From Diphasiastrum complanatum (Eukaryota > Streptophyta > Lycopodiopsida > Lycopodiales > Lycopodiaceae): DNA of 64,000 nt. Positions 46,968-59,457 of this stretch are shown piece after piece (within the stretch, counting starts at the first letter, position 1; each line of letters opens with the position of its first letter). The notes under the pieces were generated by a model. The model saw only the letters and a program-made list of their open reading frames with translations, had not been told where the DNA came from and ran no database searches. The DNA is taken from positions 29,919,632 to 29,983,631 of the forward strand of contig CM055102.1 in the NCBI GenBank assembly GCA_029204225.1, read 5' to 3'. Position numbers and translations under genes: made by a program.

Positions 46968-47993
46968 ATGGGTGTCAAATTAGTTCACATGGCTCTGTAC
47001 GTAGATGATGCATTTATTTTGTCTAGCGACACTTTCCTACTGCACAATAGCAAGAGTGATCTGTCAAAAGAATTTGACATGACTGATCTAGGCACCATTC
47101 ATTCTCTATTAGGAATACACATCACCAGAGATAGATCACATAAGAAAATATATCTCGGTCAACAGAAATATCTAGAAAACATTCTAGAAAAGTTTCATAT
47201 GTTTGATCGCAAACCGATTGATACACCAATGGATCCATCTATGGTATTGACCAGACCTTCCTTCCTATGCGGATTCTAAAAGTGAAGTACTCAACTTAGC
47301 GAAGTACCCTTATCATTCACTCATATCTTTAATGTATGCAATGCTCTGCACCAGACTTGATTTAGCATACATTGTCAGCACACTAAGTCAATACATGTCT
47401 AATCCTAGGATCTCACATTGGAAAGCATGAAAGAGAGTGATGAAGTACATTCAAGAAATTTTAGATCACATTTTATGCTATGATGGAAATGCTCTTAATT
47501 CACTGGTTCTTCAAGGCTACTCCGACTCAGATTGTGGAGGAAATGCCTCAACTAGAAAATCCACTTATGGGTTTTGTTTTTATCTGACAGGGGGACCAAT
47601 TTCATGGAACTCGAGAAAGCATAAATCAGCTCCACTTTCTTCAACGGAAGCAGAGTACATTGCAGCATGCCATGCTTCAAAAGAAGCTATATGGATCAGA
47701 TTTTTACTTTATCATTTACATCACACTCAACACAATGCTACTACCATTTTATGTGACAACATGAGTTGCATTTCACTATCTCTGAATCCCAGCTTTCATA
47801 GCCAGTCAAAGCACATCAAAATCCAATATTATCTCATTAGGGAAAAGGTTTTCTCAAGACAAGTGATTATACAATACTACTCCACACCCGAAATGGTAGC
47901 AAATATCTTCACTAAATCTCTTCCCAGGATCAAGCATAAAAAATTCTCCAACATGTTAAACCTGACAAAGATCACAAGGCACCAACTGTGACC
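46968..47993 (+). pseudogene. Copia pol 3' part: RT end and RNase H
   Basis: Frames read MALYVDDAFILSSD (YVDD intact), LGTIHSLLGIHITRD, YLGQQKYLENILEKFHM (46968-47279). Then in another frame SDSDCGGNASTRKSTYGFCF, SSTEAEYIAACHASKEAIW, ILCDNMSCISL, KHIKIQYYLIREKV and ANIFTKSLPRIKHKKFSNML (47437-47991). A frameshift and stop near 47280 separate the halves, and a stop follows HWKA near 47428. Gag, protease, integrase and the RT N-terminus are missing. Confidence 0.9.
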
Positions 47994-47994
47994 T

Positions 47995-48003
47995 TAAGGG
48001 GGA
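47995..48003 (+). other. Polypurine tract
   Basis: TAAGGGGGA immediately before the LTR at 48005, just after the pol stop codon. Confidence 0.8.
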
Positions 48004-48004
48004 C

Positions 48005-49173
48005 TATTGAAAAATAAGCTCACAATTTCCTCCTTGAACTTAGACAGCCAAATCATTTGAAGAACGATTGCATCGGGCTTCTGGCTGATCTTCATCCATG
48101 GATCAAAGCATAAAGGGCAACCAATCTCATTTTCTTTACATTTGAATGTCAAATCTACATTATCTGAAGGCATTGAAGACCTGGCCATCTTCAATAACTT
48201 CAACAAAATCTGTCATTTCTAGCAGTCTATAGAAATGAACTATTTCTGTAGAGTCTGTAGAAATACAAACGAAAGTTTAGCAGGCAAGGACCGCCGGAAC
48301 TACCACATCAATGTTACGGTTATAAATGATGACCAAAGCTACCACCAAGGCACCACAAGGAACCGTCTTAGGGACTGACCATCCAAAATCGCCAAGACAT
48401 TGTAGAAGTCAACACTGCGGCTATCAACGAAGACCAACGAACTGTCTAAGCTACCATCAGGAACCGCCCAGGCGCCGTAGGGGTCAACGTTGCGGTTATA
48501 AACAAAGACCATTCACCGAAAGGAAATCTCAATAATGTGATTGCAGTGCATATGGTTGTGATAGGCACTGCTCTTTCATGCTCCCAAAGCAGAGTTCAAA
48601 TCAAAGTGATAAATGATTGTACAAACATCATTGTGCACTATCTCATGACCAAGTACATACTTAGAACTAAACTACTTAGTCTTGTAAATATAGATTAATT
48701 AATTACATTTCTTGTAATTACCAAGACGATTTGTATAAATACAGCTACAACTCACATCAACAGAGAGAGATGCTGTGTGATGCAAACTAAGTCATCTGAA
48801 TGGAAGTTATTTAGCATCCATGTTACGTCCCACTTAAGGGTGTAACTTACATTGTTGCTCTTGCTCCATTACAAGCATTCTGATGTAATATACAAGCAAC
48901 ACTTCATCATCATCTATGTTTAATATAGATGTCTATGTGTTGTGATTTGAATACATCTTTCGATTTGCTTGCTTCGCTCGTTCACTCAGTCTGACGCATG
49001 AGGAACAAGCGCAATTGTTCTGCACCATTGTCCTTTGTTCCGTATTGAATCTTCTCATTCAAACTGATTGACATTATCTCCAAACACTCTTTGGTGGATT
49101 CATTTTAACTGGTCCTACAAACTGATTTGGGAGCTGTTTCGCACCATTTCTTCCTCTCGTCTTGTTTCGAACA
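48005..49173 (+). repeat. Full-length copia LTR (about 1.17 kb) with promoter
   Basis: Begins TATTGAAAAATAAGC (TG start decayed to TA), preceded by a purine tract. It contains a TATA box TATAAAT at 48734-48740 and ends GAACA just before a primer-site-like sequence. Its first half matches 46343-46900. Confidence 0.75.
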
Positions 49174-49175
49174 AG

Positions 49176-49187
49176 TGGTGTTAGAGC
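49176..49187 (+). other. Degenerate primer-binding site
   Basis: TGGTGTTAGAGC differs at two positions from the initiator tRNA-Met site TGGTATCAGAGC. Its position after an LTR end makes this LTR look like a 5' LTR as well as a 3' LTR. Confidence 0.6.
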
Positions 49188-49700
49188 TGATAGCCTAGCT
49201 TCTTCTCTTCCACCTTCCACCCCATTCCCATCAGAAATTACATTACCATCTAAGAGCAAGAGTGTACATTGAATTAGAGAGACTGAAAAATGTCAAGCTG
49301 ATAGACCCTATAGATAATTGTGAATGGTATTATCCTATCATGTCTAAACTATTGTTTGTTCCACTAGAGAGATAACTGAGGCAATAACCATAGATGGGGT
49401 AGCATCTAAAGAAGCGGTAATAGGAATAGGTAAAGAAACTATGAGTTGAACTATGGTGGTGGTGGGTAGAGTAGTAACAAGGAGAGACATGAGAACATAA
49501 GTGGTAGAAAGAGTAGCATGACAATGAGAAGTGGGTGGCAAGGAAGAGAAACAATCTCATTGTGCATGCATTGTTAGCTATGTAAAGAACTAGCTATTGT
49601 TAGAAATGTTTCGTGTCAGAAGCCCTTAACTATTTGGTGTTACATAACTATGTAACTAGCAGTCCTTTAATGACCCCTATATGTCCATTTTGTGTTTGGG
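49188..49700. other. Possible leader/gag-start region, not recognised
   Basis: Sequence after the primer site contains no recognisable gag frame. Confidence 0.3.
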
Positions 49701-49707
49701 GCTAAAT

Positions 49708-49926
49708 GGCAAGTTACCCTTGGATAAGGGGTACCTTTAGGAATTAAGAGTAGGTGCCTTTGGATAAGGGCAGACAAGTGACTATACCTTGGTCGAAGGT
49801 ATGGAATCAAGTTACCCTTGGATAAGGTGTACCCTTAGAATTAAGGGTATGTGCCTTTATATTAAGGGACTGTTGTCCTTGGATAAGGGCAAGTAGGTGT
49901 CTATGCCTTGGACGGAGGTATGGAAC
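49708..49926. repeat. Tandem array of mini-hairpins (CCTT..AAGG stems)
   Basis: Two ~100-bp units, each holding four or five tiny inverted repeats such as ACCCTTGGATAAGGGG, ACCTTGGTCGAAGGT and ACCCTTAGAATTAAGGGT. Stem bases vary while pairing is largely kept. Confidence 0.8.
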
Positions 49927-51116
49927 CTAGTAAGGGTTAGAAAGTCATTACCATGGGTGTTTTGGCTATTTTTCTAAACCTTGGGCCTCAACCTTGAACC
50001 ATATCACTTTATTGGTCTTGGACCAAAGTATACAAGCACAACTTGGGCAATGGGACCTAGTAGGAGGGCGCACTTCCAAGGTGTCCATTGAGTTCCCAAC
50101 TCCCACAAGAAAGGCATTCAAAGAGTCATAGGTTATGGAAGAAGTCTCTTGACCTTCCATAAGCCTATGAAGGTTCTTTAACTCCCCTAGGCCTCTCTCT
50201 TTCTCATTGGTTGTGCATGGAACTCCATAGTGTATTGGAGGGTGCCATTTGCCATCTATATGAGGGGAGGAGGGTGCCCATAGGGAGGGGGGAGAGATCT
50301 CTTTTGTTTGCTATGCTTATGCTCTAGTGTGGCTACTAGTGTATAGAGTGTTTTCTTGTGTGTAGTATGCTTAGGGTTTGGATCTTGCCTATGGTATGGG
50401 ACATAAGTAGGGTTTGAATCTTGAGTATGCTATGGTTTGTGGTGGTATGCTTGTGATTAGTTATTGGTTAGCTAGGATTGCATGTGCTAGCTATGGTTGG
50501 GTGGTGATTTCTTGAGGCCACTTGTTATCTATCTTTGTGATTAAGATTAGGGACACAGGTGGAGGAGAGATCCACGGAGGCTTGAAGATCCTTACTTGCA
50601 GGTGGAGGCATCCTAGCTTGGAGTTGGGGAGCATCTTGGAGATTGCAGGTTATTTGGAGGACCTTTGGAGGAACTACCTTTGGATTAGGAGGACTTCCTG
50701 ACTTCATTTGTAAAAAATGGTCCCTGAGCAGTGTAATGGTCGATGCTAGTAGTAATGGTCCAACGACAAAATTTTGATGAACGTTGGATTTTATCACCTT
50801 CTTCAGCTCTGCAACCACTATTTCATGCCATTTGTATGGAATCACTATATTTGTAGCCAACTCTTAATGCAAAACCACAATCTTGTGCAGCAAAAAAGAT
50901 GCTATGTACACTTTTCGCAAATTTTCAATCGCTAAAAATTGGTTGAGAAGGTGGCTAGTGGCTTTAACGATTGGATCTTTGATAGCTGCTATAAGGTACA
51001 TGTCGTTAGTATGCTTTGCATGGGATGGATATATCTATGTATCATGCCTATGGGAAGGAGATTGTCTATCATTTGTGTTTAAGCTTAGTAATGCTACTAG
51101 TATTTGTGAAGAAATA
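49927..51116. other. Unannotated interval
   Basis: Contains a minus-strand open frame of 111 codons (50525-50860) with no recognised domain, and G/T-rich sequence around 50300-50500. No gene can be supported. Confidence 0.3.
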
Positions 51117-51740
51117 TGAATCACTAAGATCCAAATTCATCCTCTTGATCTTTGGTATGAAAGTCAACACAATCTACACCATTTGCATCATAGGAAAAAT
51201 CAGCATCTACTTAATGAAAGAGATACAAACTCAATAAGAACTTGATCAAACATCAACCATAAGATGAAATGAATTTGTTGTCCATACAAAACCAGTAAGC
51301 TACTGTATTTCACACCTGCAAATCCGAATATAGCATAATATGAGCATTCTACACACAAGATTGCAAGATATCGCCAACGGATATTAACCCAAGAGAGCTC
51401 ATGCATAAGCATGAAATGAGATGAGAGAGAGAGAGAGAGAGAGAGAATGCTTCTCTTTCCACATGTGTACAACTATATATATCATATCCATGTCTCATTA
51501 ATGATCTTGGTTTCCCTCCATATCAAAAACCCTACCAATAATGTGTACTAGATTCAATGTCTCCAACATTCAAATTTGAATATACCAAACTTGACCTCCT
51601 ACATTTCCCTCACTTTTTAAAAGTGGTAATTCAAAAACATTTGAACTTAAATAACTTTGAAATGACTATCTCTAAGTCTAAAGTGTAAATTGGCCTCAAT
51701 TGCCAAATAAACAAATATGACCAAATTTGACTAAACTAGT
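51117..51740 (+). repeat. ~620-bp dispersed repeat, copy 2 (solo-LTR-like)
   Basis: Matches 31192-31810 from TGAATCACTAAGATCC to CTAAACTAGT. Contains a short GA run (51425-51445) and a TATATAT sequence near 51473. Confidence 0.6.
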
Positions 51741-53418
51741 TGAAATCTCTCACACCCCCTCTTCAACTAGTTTTAGCATAGACTTTGAGAATACTCCAAG
51801 TGAAGTCCTATGCTTCACCTAGATTCACCTAGTCAAAGTTTGAAGGCCATTTATTCTATAGAGTATTCCTCAACTTACATGATTTTGAGGTACAAATTGG
51901 CATCATAAGTTTTGTCCTTCAATGTCTCAAAAGACAGGGGATGGTATGTGATATCATAACTAGGGTATGCATTGATGAAGAAAAATCTGTAAGATGGAAT
52001 ATTTTTCTAGATTCTTTCATTCTATTTTTTTCTTGTTGATATCATATTTGACCAACAATAACAGTTGACCAATTTTGATTGAGACTAGGGGTCATCTCCT
52101 ATGTGCTAGTTTAAGTGACACCTAGCCCATCTTTGAAGCTCGTGTCTAGGCCTACTAACTCTAGGGATACCCAACTAATGATCCTCATTATTGGTAATAT
52201 CTTTGGAGTTCAGACATATACAACATATTGGGGACTCTTGGCATGGGCTACAAGTTTGCCTCCAGCCATTATTAAGGACACCCTCCCCCCTTCCAGAAAT
52301 GGTTAACTATCCTAATTGTTATTTGTCTTGTCTAGGGAAATCCTACTAAATTGCTACATATTTTGTGGGCTCTTTAGGTAATGATGATGCACTACCCAAA
52401 GAGCCTGTTGATGGTAACTCTCTGTGTTGATCTAAATCAGAGGGTGTAATCTTTAGATTTGTGTAAGTTATTCTATTGGTGGTATTACATAGGTGAATTT
52501 TTCTCTGTCCCCATGTCTAAACCTCAAATCTCTTGGCTGGGTTATTTCGGTCCCAATTGGAAAAATATATTCTTCTCTCTTTAAGGTGTCGTCCATAGGC
52601 TTTAAGAGGAAGGTAACTTGTACTTTGCTTATCTAACCTCTAACTATCTAACCTCCTAGGAAAAGGTGTTTACATGTAGAAAAGAAGACAATAACACCAG
52701 AATTTCTCATTATCAAATGTCTTGGAGCTCCAACCAGCAAGTGCCAAAAATTAAGAATAATTCCAAAGGTATCCTTTTTCCTTCTATTTTTGGAATGCGC
52801 CAACTGAGTGTTGGTCAAAAGGAATGATTCATGTGGCTGCATATCTCTAAGCATCCTTCTTGTTCATGTCAAGATTTTCGATGGCAAAATAGAAGTGGAA
52901 AATTTTACATTGCATACAAATATATGTAGTTAGTCTAGTAAATTCTCATAATGTATGTTAGGGCTAGGCATGAACAACAATTGACCTCGATTCAGGAAGA
53001 GTGAACCTCTCTAGATTTTATACTAAACATGCTGCACATATCCATGTGAGTGAGTGAGTGCATCCTGTTTGGAGTCATTTTTTTTAGTGCACTTTCTAAG
53101 TTAGCCACAATGGTTTTAAGACTTCAATTTCGCAATGGATCAATATAAATCACCTTCCTAGTAAAACTTTCAGTCATGGTATTATGACCACTTTATTTTT
53201 TAATTTGAAGAAAAGTTCAATAACTATATGTGCAACTACCCATAGTTTTTAGGCCTGAATTTTTTTTTATGCACATCATTGCTAAACATTTTGTGAATTT
53301 TCTTGATCTAGTTTCAAGTTCGTATTGCTTAGGCTTTTTGTGAATACCCTACCACCATAACACATACTCAATACATATGGGTTTTTTTTTTAATCCTAAA
53401 CCCAAAAGGCCATAATGC

Positions 53419-53420
<2 letters not shown>
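51741..53420. other. Unannotated interval
   Basis: About 1.7 kb of AT-rich sequence; no recognisable coding or element ends. Confidence 0.3.

Positions 53421-53512
<92 letters not shown>
53421..53512. repeat. (GA)n microsatellite
   Basis: Uninterrupted GA run of about 46 units, around 900 bp upstream of the host gene. Confidence 0.98.
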
Positions 53513-53516
<4 letters not shown>

Positions 53517-54139
53517 CAAACTAAGTTTGAATTATAGTCAGATTGAAACTTAGTATTCAATACTCTTTAAAAACTCTACTTAAAAAAGTTGAACAAATTC
53601 AAAAACACAAATGAAGTTGTTGATTGTTAATGTTATTGAAGCATTGAACCATCGTAATTTGGTATCCTTCTTTTGATGGAAGATAATGAATATCTTGTGA
53701 CACCACTATGGTTCCTCCACTCCCATTGCACTTCTTTGGGTGTTTTTTTTTTTTAATACTTTTGTATGCTCCTTTTTGCAACTTGATATTCAACTAGATG
53801 AAATGTACATGTTCAACAACATTTGGTGGATGAAGGCATCTCATCCAAAATAGATTTTCCTTCTGAGAGGCACAGTCCTTGGGAAATACCACATGTCGGG
53901 GCCGCGCTTGCTTGACTTCACATGAGAAAACATTCCTTTTTCCACTAGAGACAACCCTCCTCCTCCTTGGTTCAACATGGTATCAAAAAGTTGAAGAAAT
54001 TCCAAAAGGGGTTTTTTCAATGTGAGTGGTGATGGCGCAATGTGGACCCGTCACCTACCAAAAAGACATCACAAATGCTTGGACGACACATTGTCGATTT
54101 AAAGCCCCCCTTCACATTTTCCTTGCATTTCTTCCTGGA

Positions 54140-54206
54140 CACGTGGCTCGCTTCCATTGGCTGCTCTTTGCTCCCCACATCTAGCCTGGAGCAATAGCAC
54201 TATATC
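54140..54206 (+). promoter_or_regulatory. Putative promoter of HPt gene: G-box, CCAAT box, TATA-like
   Basis: CACGTG lies at 54140-54145 (within GGACACGTGGCT, a G-box/ABRE-like core). An inverted CCAAT box (CCATTGG) is at 54154-54160 and TATATC at 54201-54206. The ATG lies about 225 bases downstream, leaving room for a 5' leader. Assignment is by position only. Confidence 0.5.
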
Positions 54207-54431
54207 AGCAGAAGCGCAGCAGAGAAGAAGGGGCAAAGAAATTTCAGCCATTTCTACTCTGCTGTCAGCCTCGATCGCGTGGAAATTCATCGGGAAAATC
54301 AAATCTTTGATCTGATCTGAGGAGTAATGGTGTGGAATTCCCTGCCCATCCTTCAATTTGGGTTGTTTGTGAGCTATTAGCGGAGGGGGTATTGGGATCT
54401 GAGGCTACAATTGCTCAGGGGTTTATCAGAA

Positions 54432-57188
54432 ATGGACGTAGCCAAGCTGCAGCGGCAGCACGTGGACCTCACCCATGCTTTGTTCAAGGAGGTACTATGG
54501 CCGTTGTCGACTGGATCGGTAGCAATCCGTTTGTTGCTTGTAGTATAATCCGTTTGTTGCTTGTAGTATAATCGATCTGCTGTACTTATTGATTGTGGGT
54601 ATATGAGGGGCTTCAATGCAGGGGTTTTTGGATGATCAATTTACGCAGCTGCAGCAGTTGCAAGATTCTACTAATCCAGATTTTGTAGCTGAAGTAGTGG
54701 CTCTTTTCTTTGAGGACACGGACAGGCTCCTGTCAGAGTTAACAAGAGCCCTGTAAGTGCCATCTAATGCTCTCAACACCTTAATTTTTTATCTACTTTC
54801 GTTGCTTTCATGATCGTTTGCATATTGAGAGTTAGAAACGGATTATGGTCGTTGTCTAAGTCCTACAAGCAATTTGAGAAGTTTAGGATTTGAGATTGTA
54901 AATATTCCGAGAAATTAAGCTGCTTATGAGAAGCCATTGGAAATTCATTGTAAAGCAGAAATACTTATTGGAGCCACCTAGATTTTCGAAAGGGCTCCTG
55001 CTCCCTGGATTTTTCATACTAAACGGAAGTAATTTCACTTCCAGTTTCGTTTGCTTATAAGAGATTGTAACGTACTCTTAGTGGAGAATATGTCTGTTCT
55101 TGGTTCTCAACTATTTGAAGGCTTGTAGTGTTGCTAAGTCTATCAAGTCCCTTTCATCATTATAAATTAGTGGCAGGAATGGTAACAGTTCATAAACTCC
55201 GATGATGATCTTGATACTACAAGGCTTTAAGCCTAAGACTTTCTGTGTGAGGGTTTTGCTGGTTGTGAGCAATCTGTGAGGGATAGACACTAACTATTTC
55301 AGACTTCCTATCTTAGTCTGACTGTGAATTTAGAAAGTAAAATGTTCTTCTTTTCAATGACATCTGCTCCTTACTGCTGAATTATCAAATGCTTTTGTAA
55401 CACTTACATGAGGAATTTTGTGTGACAGTGAGCAAGATCCTGTTGACTATAAAAAAGTTGATGCTTATGTACACCAATTCAAAGGCAGCAGTTCAAGGTA
55501 AGGTGGAAATATTGTCCTGAACTAATCAATGGTTTCTTGTTCTAAGAAAATATCCAAGGTTAGGTTTTGAAAGTTTAAGCGTACAGTAATGCACATGGTG
55601 CATGTAAAACAACAGTTAGTTGTTTCTTTCTGGCTTGAAGTTGGCTTCAGTTTGAGTAGAAGCTTTTTAGAACAAGTGGAAGATACATGAAAATATAAGG
55701 TAAGCACTTCTTGAGCATCCATAGCTCAGCTGCTTTTTGAATATGAAGGTTTCACACCCAGCTGTATGAAGTCAATTTTTTTCATCTCCTGGACGATCTG
55801 AACTTGAAATTGACTGATGGAAAAATTCTGATAGCCTTGTTCACCTTGTTCTGGGGATCAGATGAAGTTGTCACTAGAAAAAGTACAATAAAGCAGGGCT
55901 CAAGAATCTGTGCACCAGTTGAGTCTTATTGGATTTATGCTTCTTGGCTTCAAGCAGCAATAATTTCAGATCAATTTCAAAACATCTTTGAAACTACAGA
56001 GTTGGTTGCTATTTAAACAGAGTGCTCTTGCTGAAAGGAAGAACTTGAGACGTGTGTTATGCTCACGAGGAAATTGAAAGAACATAGCATTTTCTCAAAC
56101 TCTCCAGCTCCTAACCTGCTGCTGCCTACTAAAGCATGAGCTAGATACTGATTGTTGATACCCTTTTTATTCCCTCTGATTTACTGTTATCATGAAATTG
56201 TAAGTTAATTGCACAAGTATCCTTAAATTCACATTTCCTTAAAATTTTCATGTACATGTGTGCATGAATTTAAGTTTGATCTTTCTGTGTTAAACATAAC
56301 TTTCATCCATGCCAAGTTTAGGTAATGTGCGTGCATTCTTTGCCTTTGTCATGATCAGCATTGGGGCTCATAGAGTGAAAGTTGTTTGCATTACCTTCCG
56401 AACATGTTGTGACGAGGGGAACAGACAAGGGTAAGTAAGGACAGGTTTGTACTGATTCCATCCTTTGATCAGGATTTATAATCTGCTCTGAGTGTACATC
56501 AAGTTAGTGGATTCTCATTGATAATGAGATAGAACTTTCTTATGAAAGTCCTTGCATAGCAATTCCTTTGTTGACTTGGTAGTCCTAGTGATTACAAGCA
56601 TAGGGATGCCACTGATATTTGCTATTCAACTGACAGGTGCTGGCAGGCTCTGCAGCAAGTGAAACATGAATTTATCCTAATCAAGAGTAGGCTTGAAGTT
56701 CTTCTTCAGGTAGATTTTGAGCCAATAAGAGAAGTTTTAGCCTTTTATCTCATGTCCATTAGGTTCAGAAAATCTCTGCACTTAGGCTTAGTTTTCTGTT
56801 CATGTAACATCATTCCTTCTCTTTTTCAGATTAGTGGTCTTATCCATGAGAATCGCCCCTTTCTAACTGCTGTTGTACTTTCTTTATCCTTTCATCAAAG
56901 AGCATTGTTTCTCATATGCATTACCATAATATCCAGCAGATTATTTTGAGGATATGCTGCCTTGTGTTCTTTTGTTCAAGCATATGCAAGTGTTGCACAC
57001 AGTGCCATACACCAACTTGCTGAATGGAGGATTTCTCCCAGATTTCTCCCAAGGTGGTAAAATAACAAGTTATATTTCAGGGATGGTTTATGAATTAAAT
57101 TCTCAATCAACTTGCTGGTTTCATGTGTTCTCTTCAGTTGGAGCAACAGATTCTTGCTGCTGGTGGAGAAATTCCATTCATGGAGTAA
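54432..57188 (+). CDS. Histidine-containing phosphotransfer protein (AHP type), six exons
   Basis: Exons: 54432-54491, 54622-54752, 55429-55497, 56359-56430, 56637-56709, 57138-57188. All introns are GT-AG, and the 456-nt frame is intact, giving 151 residues. The HPt domain fills most of the protein: an N-terminal helix ([20 protein letters not shown]), then [33 protein letters not shown], then the phosphorylation motif [17 protein letters not shown] with His79 as acceptor. The C-terminal helices include [12 protein letters not shown] and [13 protein letters not shown]. Length and His position match plant AHPs such as Arabidopsis AHP1. In that family the protein carries phosphate from hybrid histidine-kinase cytokinin receptors to nuclear response regulators, moving between cytosol and nucleus. 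Residue 91 is His where many AHPs have Gln. Start chosen because it gives the family N-terminus in frame with exon 2. This is the only clear host gene in the window. Confidence 0.95.
54524..54571. repeat. Short tandem duplication in intron 1 of the HPt gene
   Basis: AATCCGTTTGTTGCTTGTAG occurs twice back to back within the first intron. Confidence 0.85.
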
Positions 57189-59195
57189 ATGAACCTATTC
57201 TATTACACAATACAAATTCAATTGCCTGGTCCTTTTCGCCAAGCTGCATGAATGTTCTGAACCAACTTCATAGTGGGCACTACGTGCAGGGGTAGTTATG
57301 CAATTGGTGAAAATTTTGGACTGGGGGGATTGTGTAGTGTTATAAAAGTATATAAGATAAGCTTAAAGAGTGAGCAAACGTTAAAGTGATTTATCTTTGA
57401 TGATGGGATTATGCTTATGAGCCACATTGAAACAGCTAAGCTATTCCAAATAAACCTGGATGGCTCTGTAATCTCATTCAACTAGTTTGGACCATGAACG
57501 TTCTTGAGAAGGTGGTTTAAGAGCAAAGTGATAGGCTCTTTTGTAACTATTATTGTTAAAATATTATATGGTAGGCCCTTTTGTAAACTTTATCTCAAGT
57601 TTTTCAGCTCATTTCATTTGTTTTGAGCTTCCTTTGACAGTTTCATTTCACTAGAGGATCGGCCATTTTATTTGAAGGATTTTTAGATTAACTTTTTTTT
57701 TGTAGAGGTTGAGAAAATTAATATTGTAGCTTTCATTTCCAATATTAATGCATGTAACTTTGATAGAGAATAAGTTGTATTTTGGAAAATTTATGATGCA
57801 ATTCAAATTTTAAAAAACTATCCTCTTGAAGACGCTCCTCTTAGTCTTGTATAATGAAGCCCTTAACTTTATAGATCAATAAAAAACACCTAGTTTTGGA
57901 GGAAAGTGGAAAGGCTTAAACCACATATCTTTATATAAGACAATGTCTCATCGACATGGCTAGCTTTGTCCTATCTTCCATTCCCTAAACTCCTTGCTAA
58001 TTATGGACTCATCAAATGAAGTGCCGACAAGTCTCTATCAAAATATATAAAGGAGATTAGAGTTTTTATTACACTTTTGACTAGTAATATATCTAAAATA
58101 GTGGGCAAGATGATTGGTAGCAAATTAGTTCCTAACTTAATAACCCAATAGGTAATTAAAAAAAATATGTCATATTGAAGAGATGCATATTATGTACCTA
58201 ATACCTATTAGACCTTATTTTCATTGTATCTTGAATTTGTGTTAAAACCTTATTTTATTCTTTGTAGTAACCAACTATACCATTTTGCAACTTTTTTTGT
58301 GAAGTCATAGCTCAAGTCCACCAACTGTCATGGGAAAAGTCATTTTGAAGCCTTTGGGCTCAAATCTTGGCTAAGCCTTTTTTTGGTTAAACTGAGATGT
58401 ATATTACATATGTGATGATGCTTTTGCAAGCTGTAAGAAGAAAACCTTGGTTCCATAAACCTTTCCATTGTATTTTGTGAATTTCATCAATCAAATTAAA
58501 TTATACGAGGGTTAGATAATATTCGATGCCAGTATTTTTCTTTGACCATCTTTCTATGTTTCATGCGATGGACATGAAATTAGGAAACATTCTTCAACAC
58601 ATTATATCGCAATAGAAAAGTTCGAAAGAGGAATAGAGCATGTGGTTTTCAATCAATGTAAGAAATTTTTGACCAGTGAAGAGTAGATGTGAGAAAATTT
58701 GAAAACAAACATACTTTCAAAATGATAAATATTAGTAAAATGGAAGTTTGTCTACCATGGGTAGTTCTATAAAAGTATGCATATGTCTAGAATAATAAGC
58801 CACATGAGCAAGAGCTTCACATTGTCATGCACAAGGGTAGATGTGAGGGGCATAGTGACTAATTTGGGCTACTCACATAACCCATGTGAGGCCATGCATC
58901 GAGGAGCATTCAAAGGAAGAACAAGCAAACTCAATAAGCACAAGAAAATTGAGCTTGTGGGAACTTTTGACAAATAAAATCTGAGAAAATAAAAATGTCT
59001 TACAAGGGAGTGACATTTTGTGTATGATAGTAGGATATCAATGGGAAATTAAGTGAGATGTTATGATTTGAAGATATTCCCAATGGATGCCAACACAGTA
59101 GTGATATGCTTTCTTCATTGAGTTGGTCTTTTTTTTATCACAAAACGCTAACCCTCGAAAAACTTTTTTGGAAATCTGACTGAGGGCGCACCTGT
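57189..59195. other. 3' flank of the HPt gene and unannotated sequence
   Basis: Apart from a likely 3' UTR, no genes, element proteins or strong repeats are seen over about 2 kb. Confidence 0.35.
57449..57454 (+). promoter_or_regulatory. Possible polyadenylation signal of HPt gene
   Basis: AATAAA lies about 260 bases after the stop codon. It is the first canonical hexamer seen in a plausible 3' UTR; plant signals are loose, so this is tentative. Confidence 0.3.
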
Positions 59196-59457
59196 GGGCA
59201 TCATCAAATTCCTCCTCGGCGCCGAGGAGGCCTACATGGCATGCACTAATTGAAAACAACAAACAAAGTCTGCGATGTATGATCCTCCTACGGAAGACTA
59301 TGGATTTTCAAAACTTGTGATTGCTTGGGCATCATCAAATGCCTCCTCGACGTCGAGGAGGCCTACATGGCCTGCACTAATTGAAAACAACAAACAAAGT
59401 CTGCGGTGTATGATCCTCCTACTGAAGACTATGGGTTTTCAAAACTTGTGGTTGCGA
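59196..59457. repeat. 131-bp tandem duplication, each with a 20-bp perfect palindrome
   Basis: Units 59196-59326 and 59327-59457 are nearly identical. Each holds a palindrome: CCTCCTCGGCGCCGAGGAGG (59211-59230) and CCTCCTCGACGTCGAGGAGG (59342-59361). A short third fragment (GCGATGTATGATCCT) follows near 59455. Confidence 0.9.
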
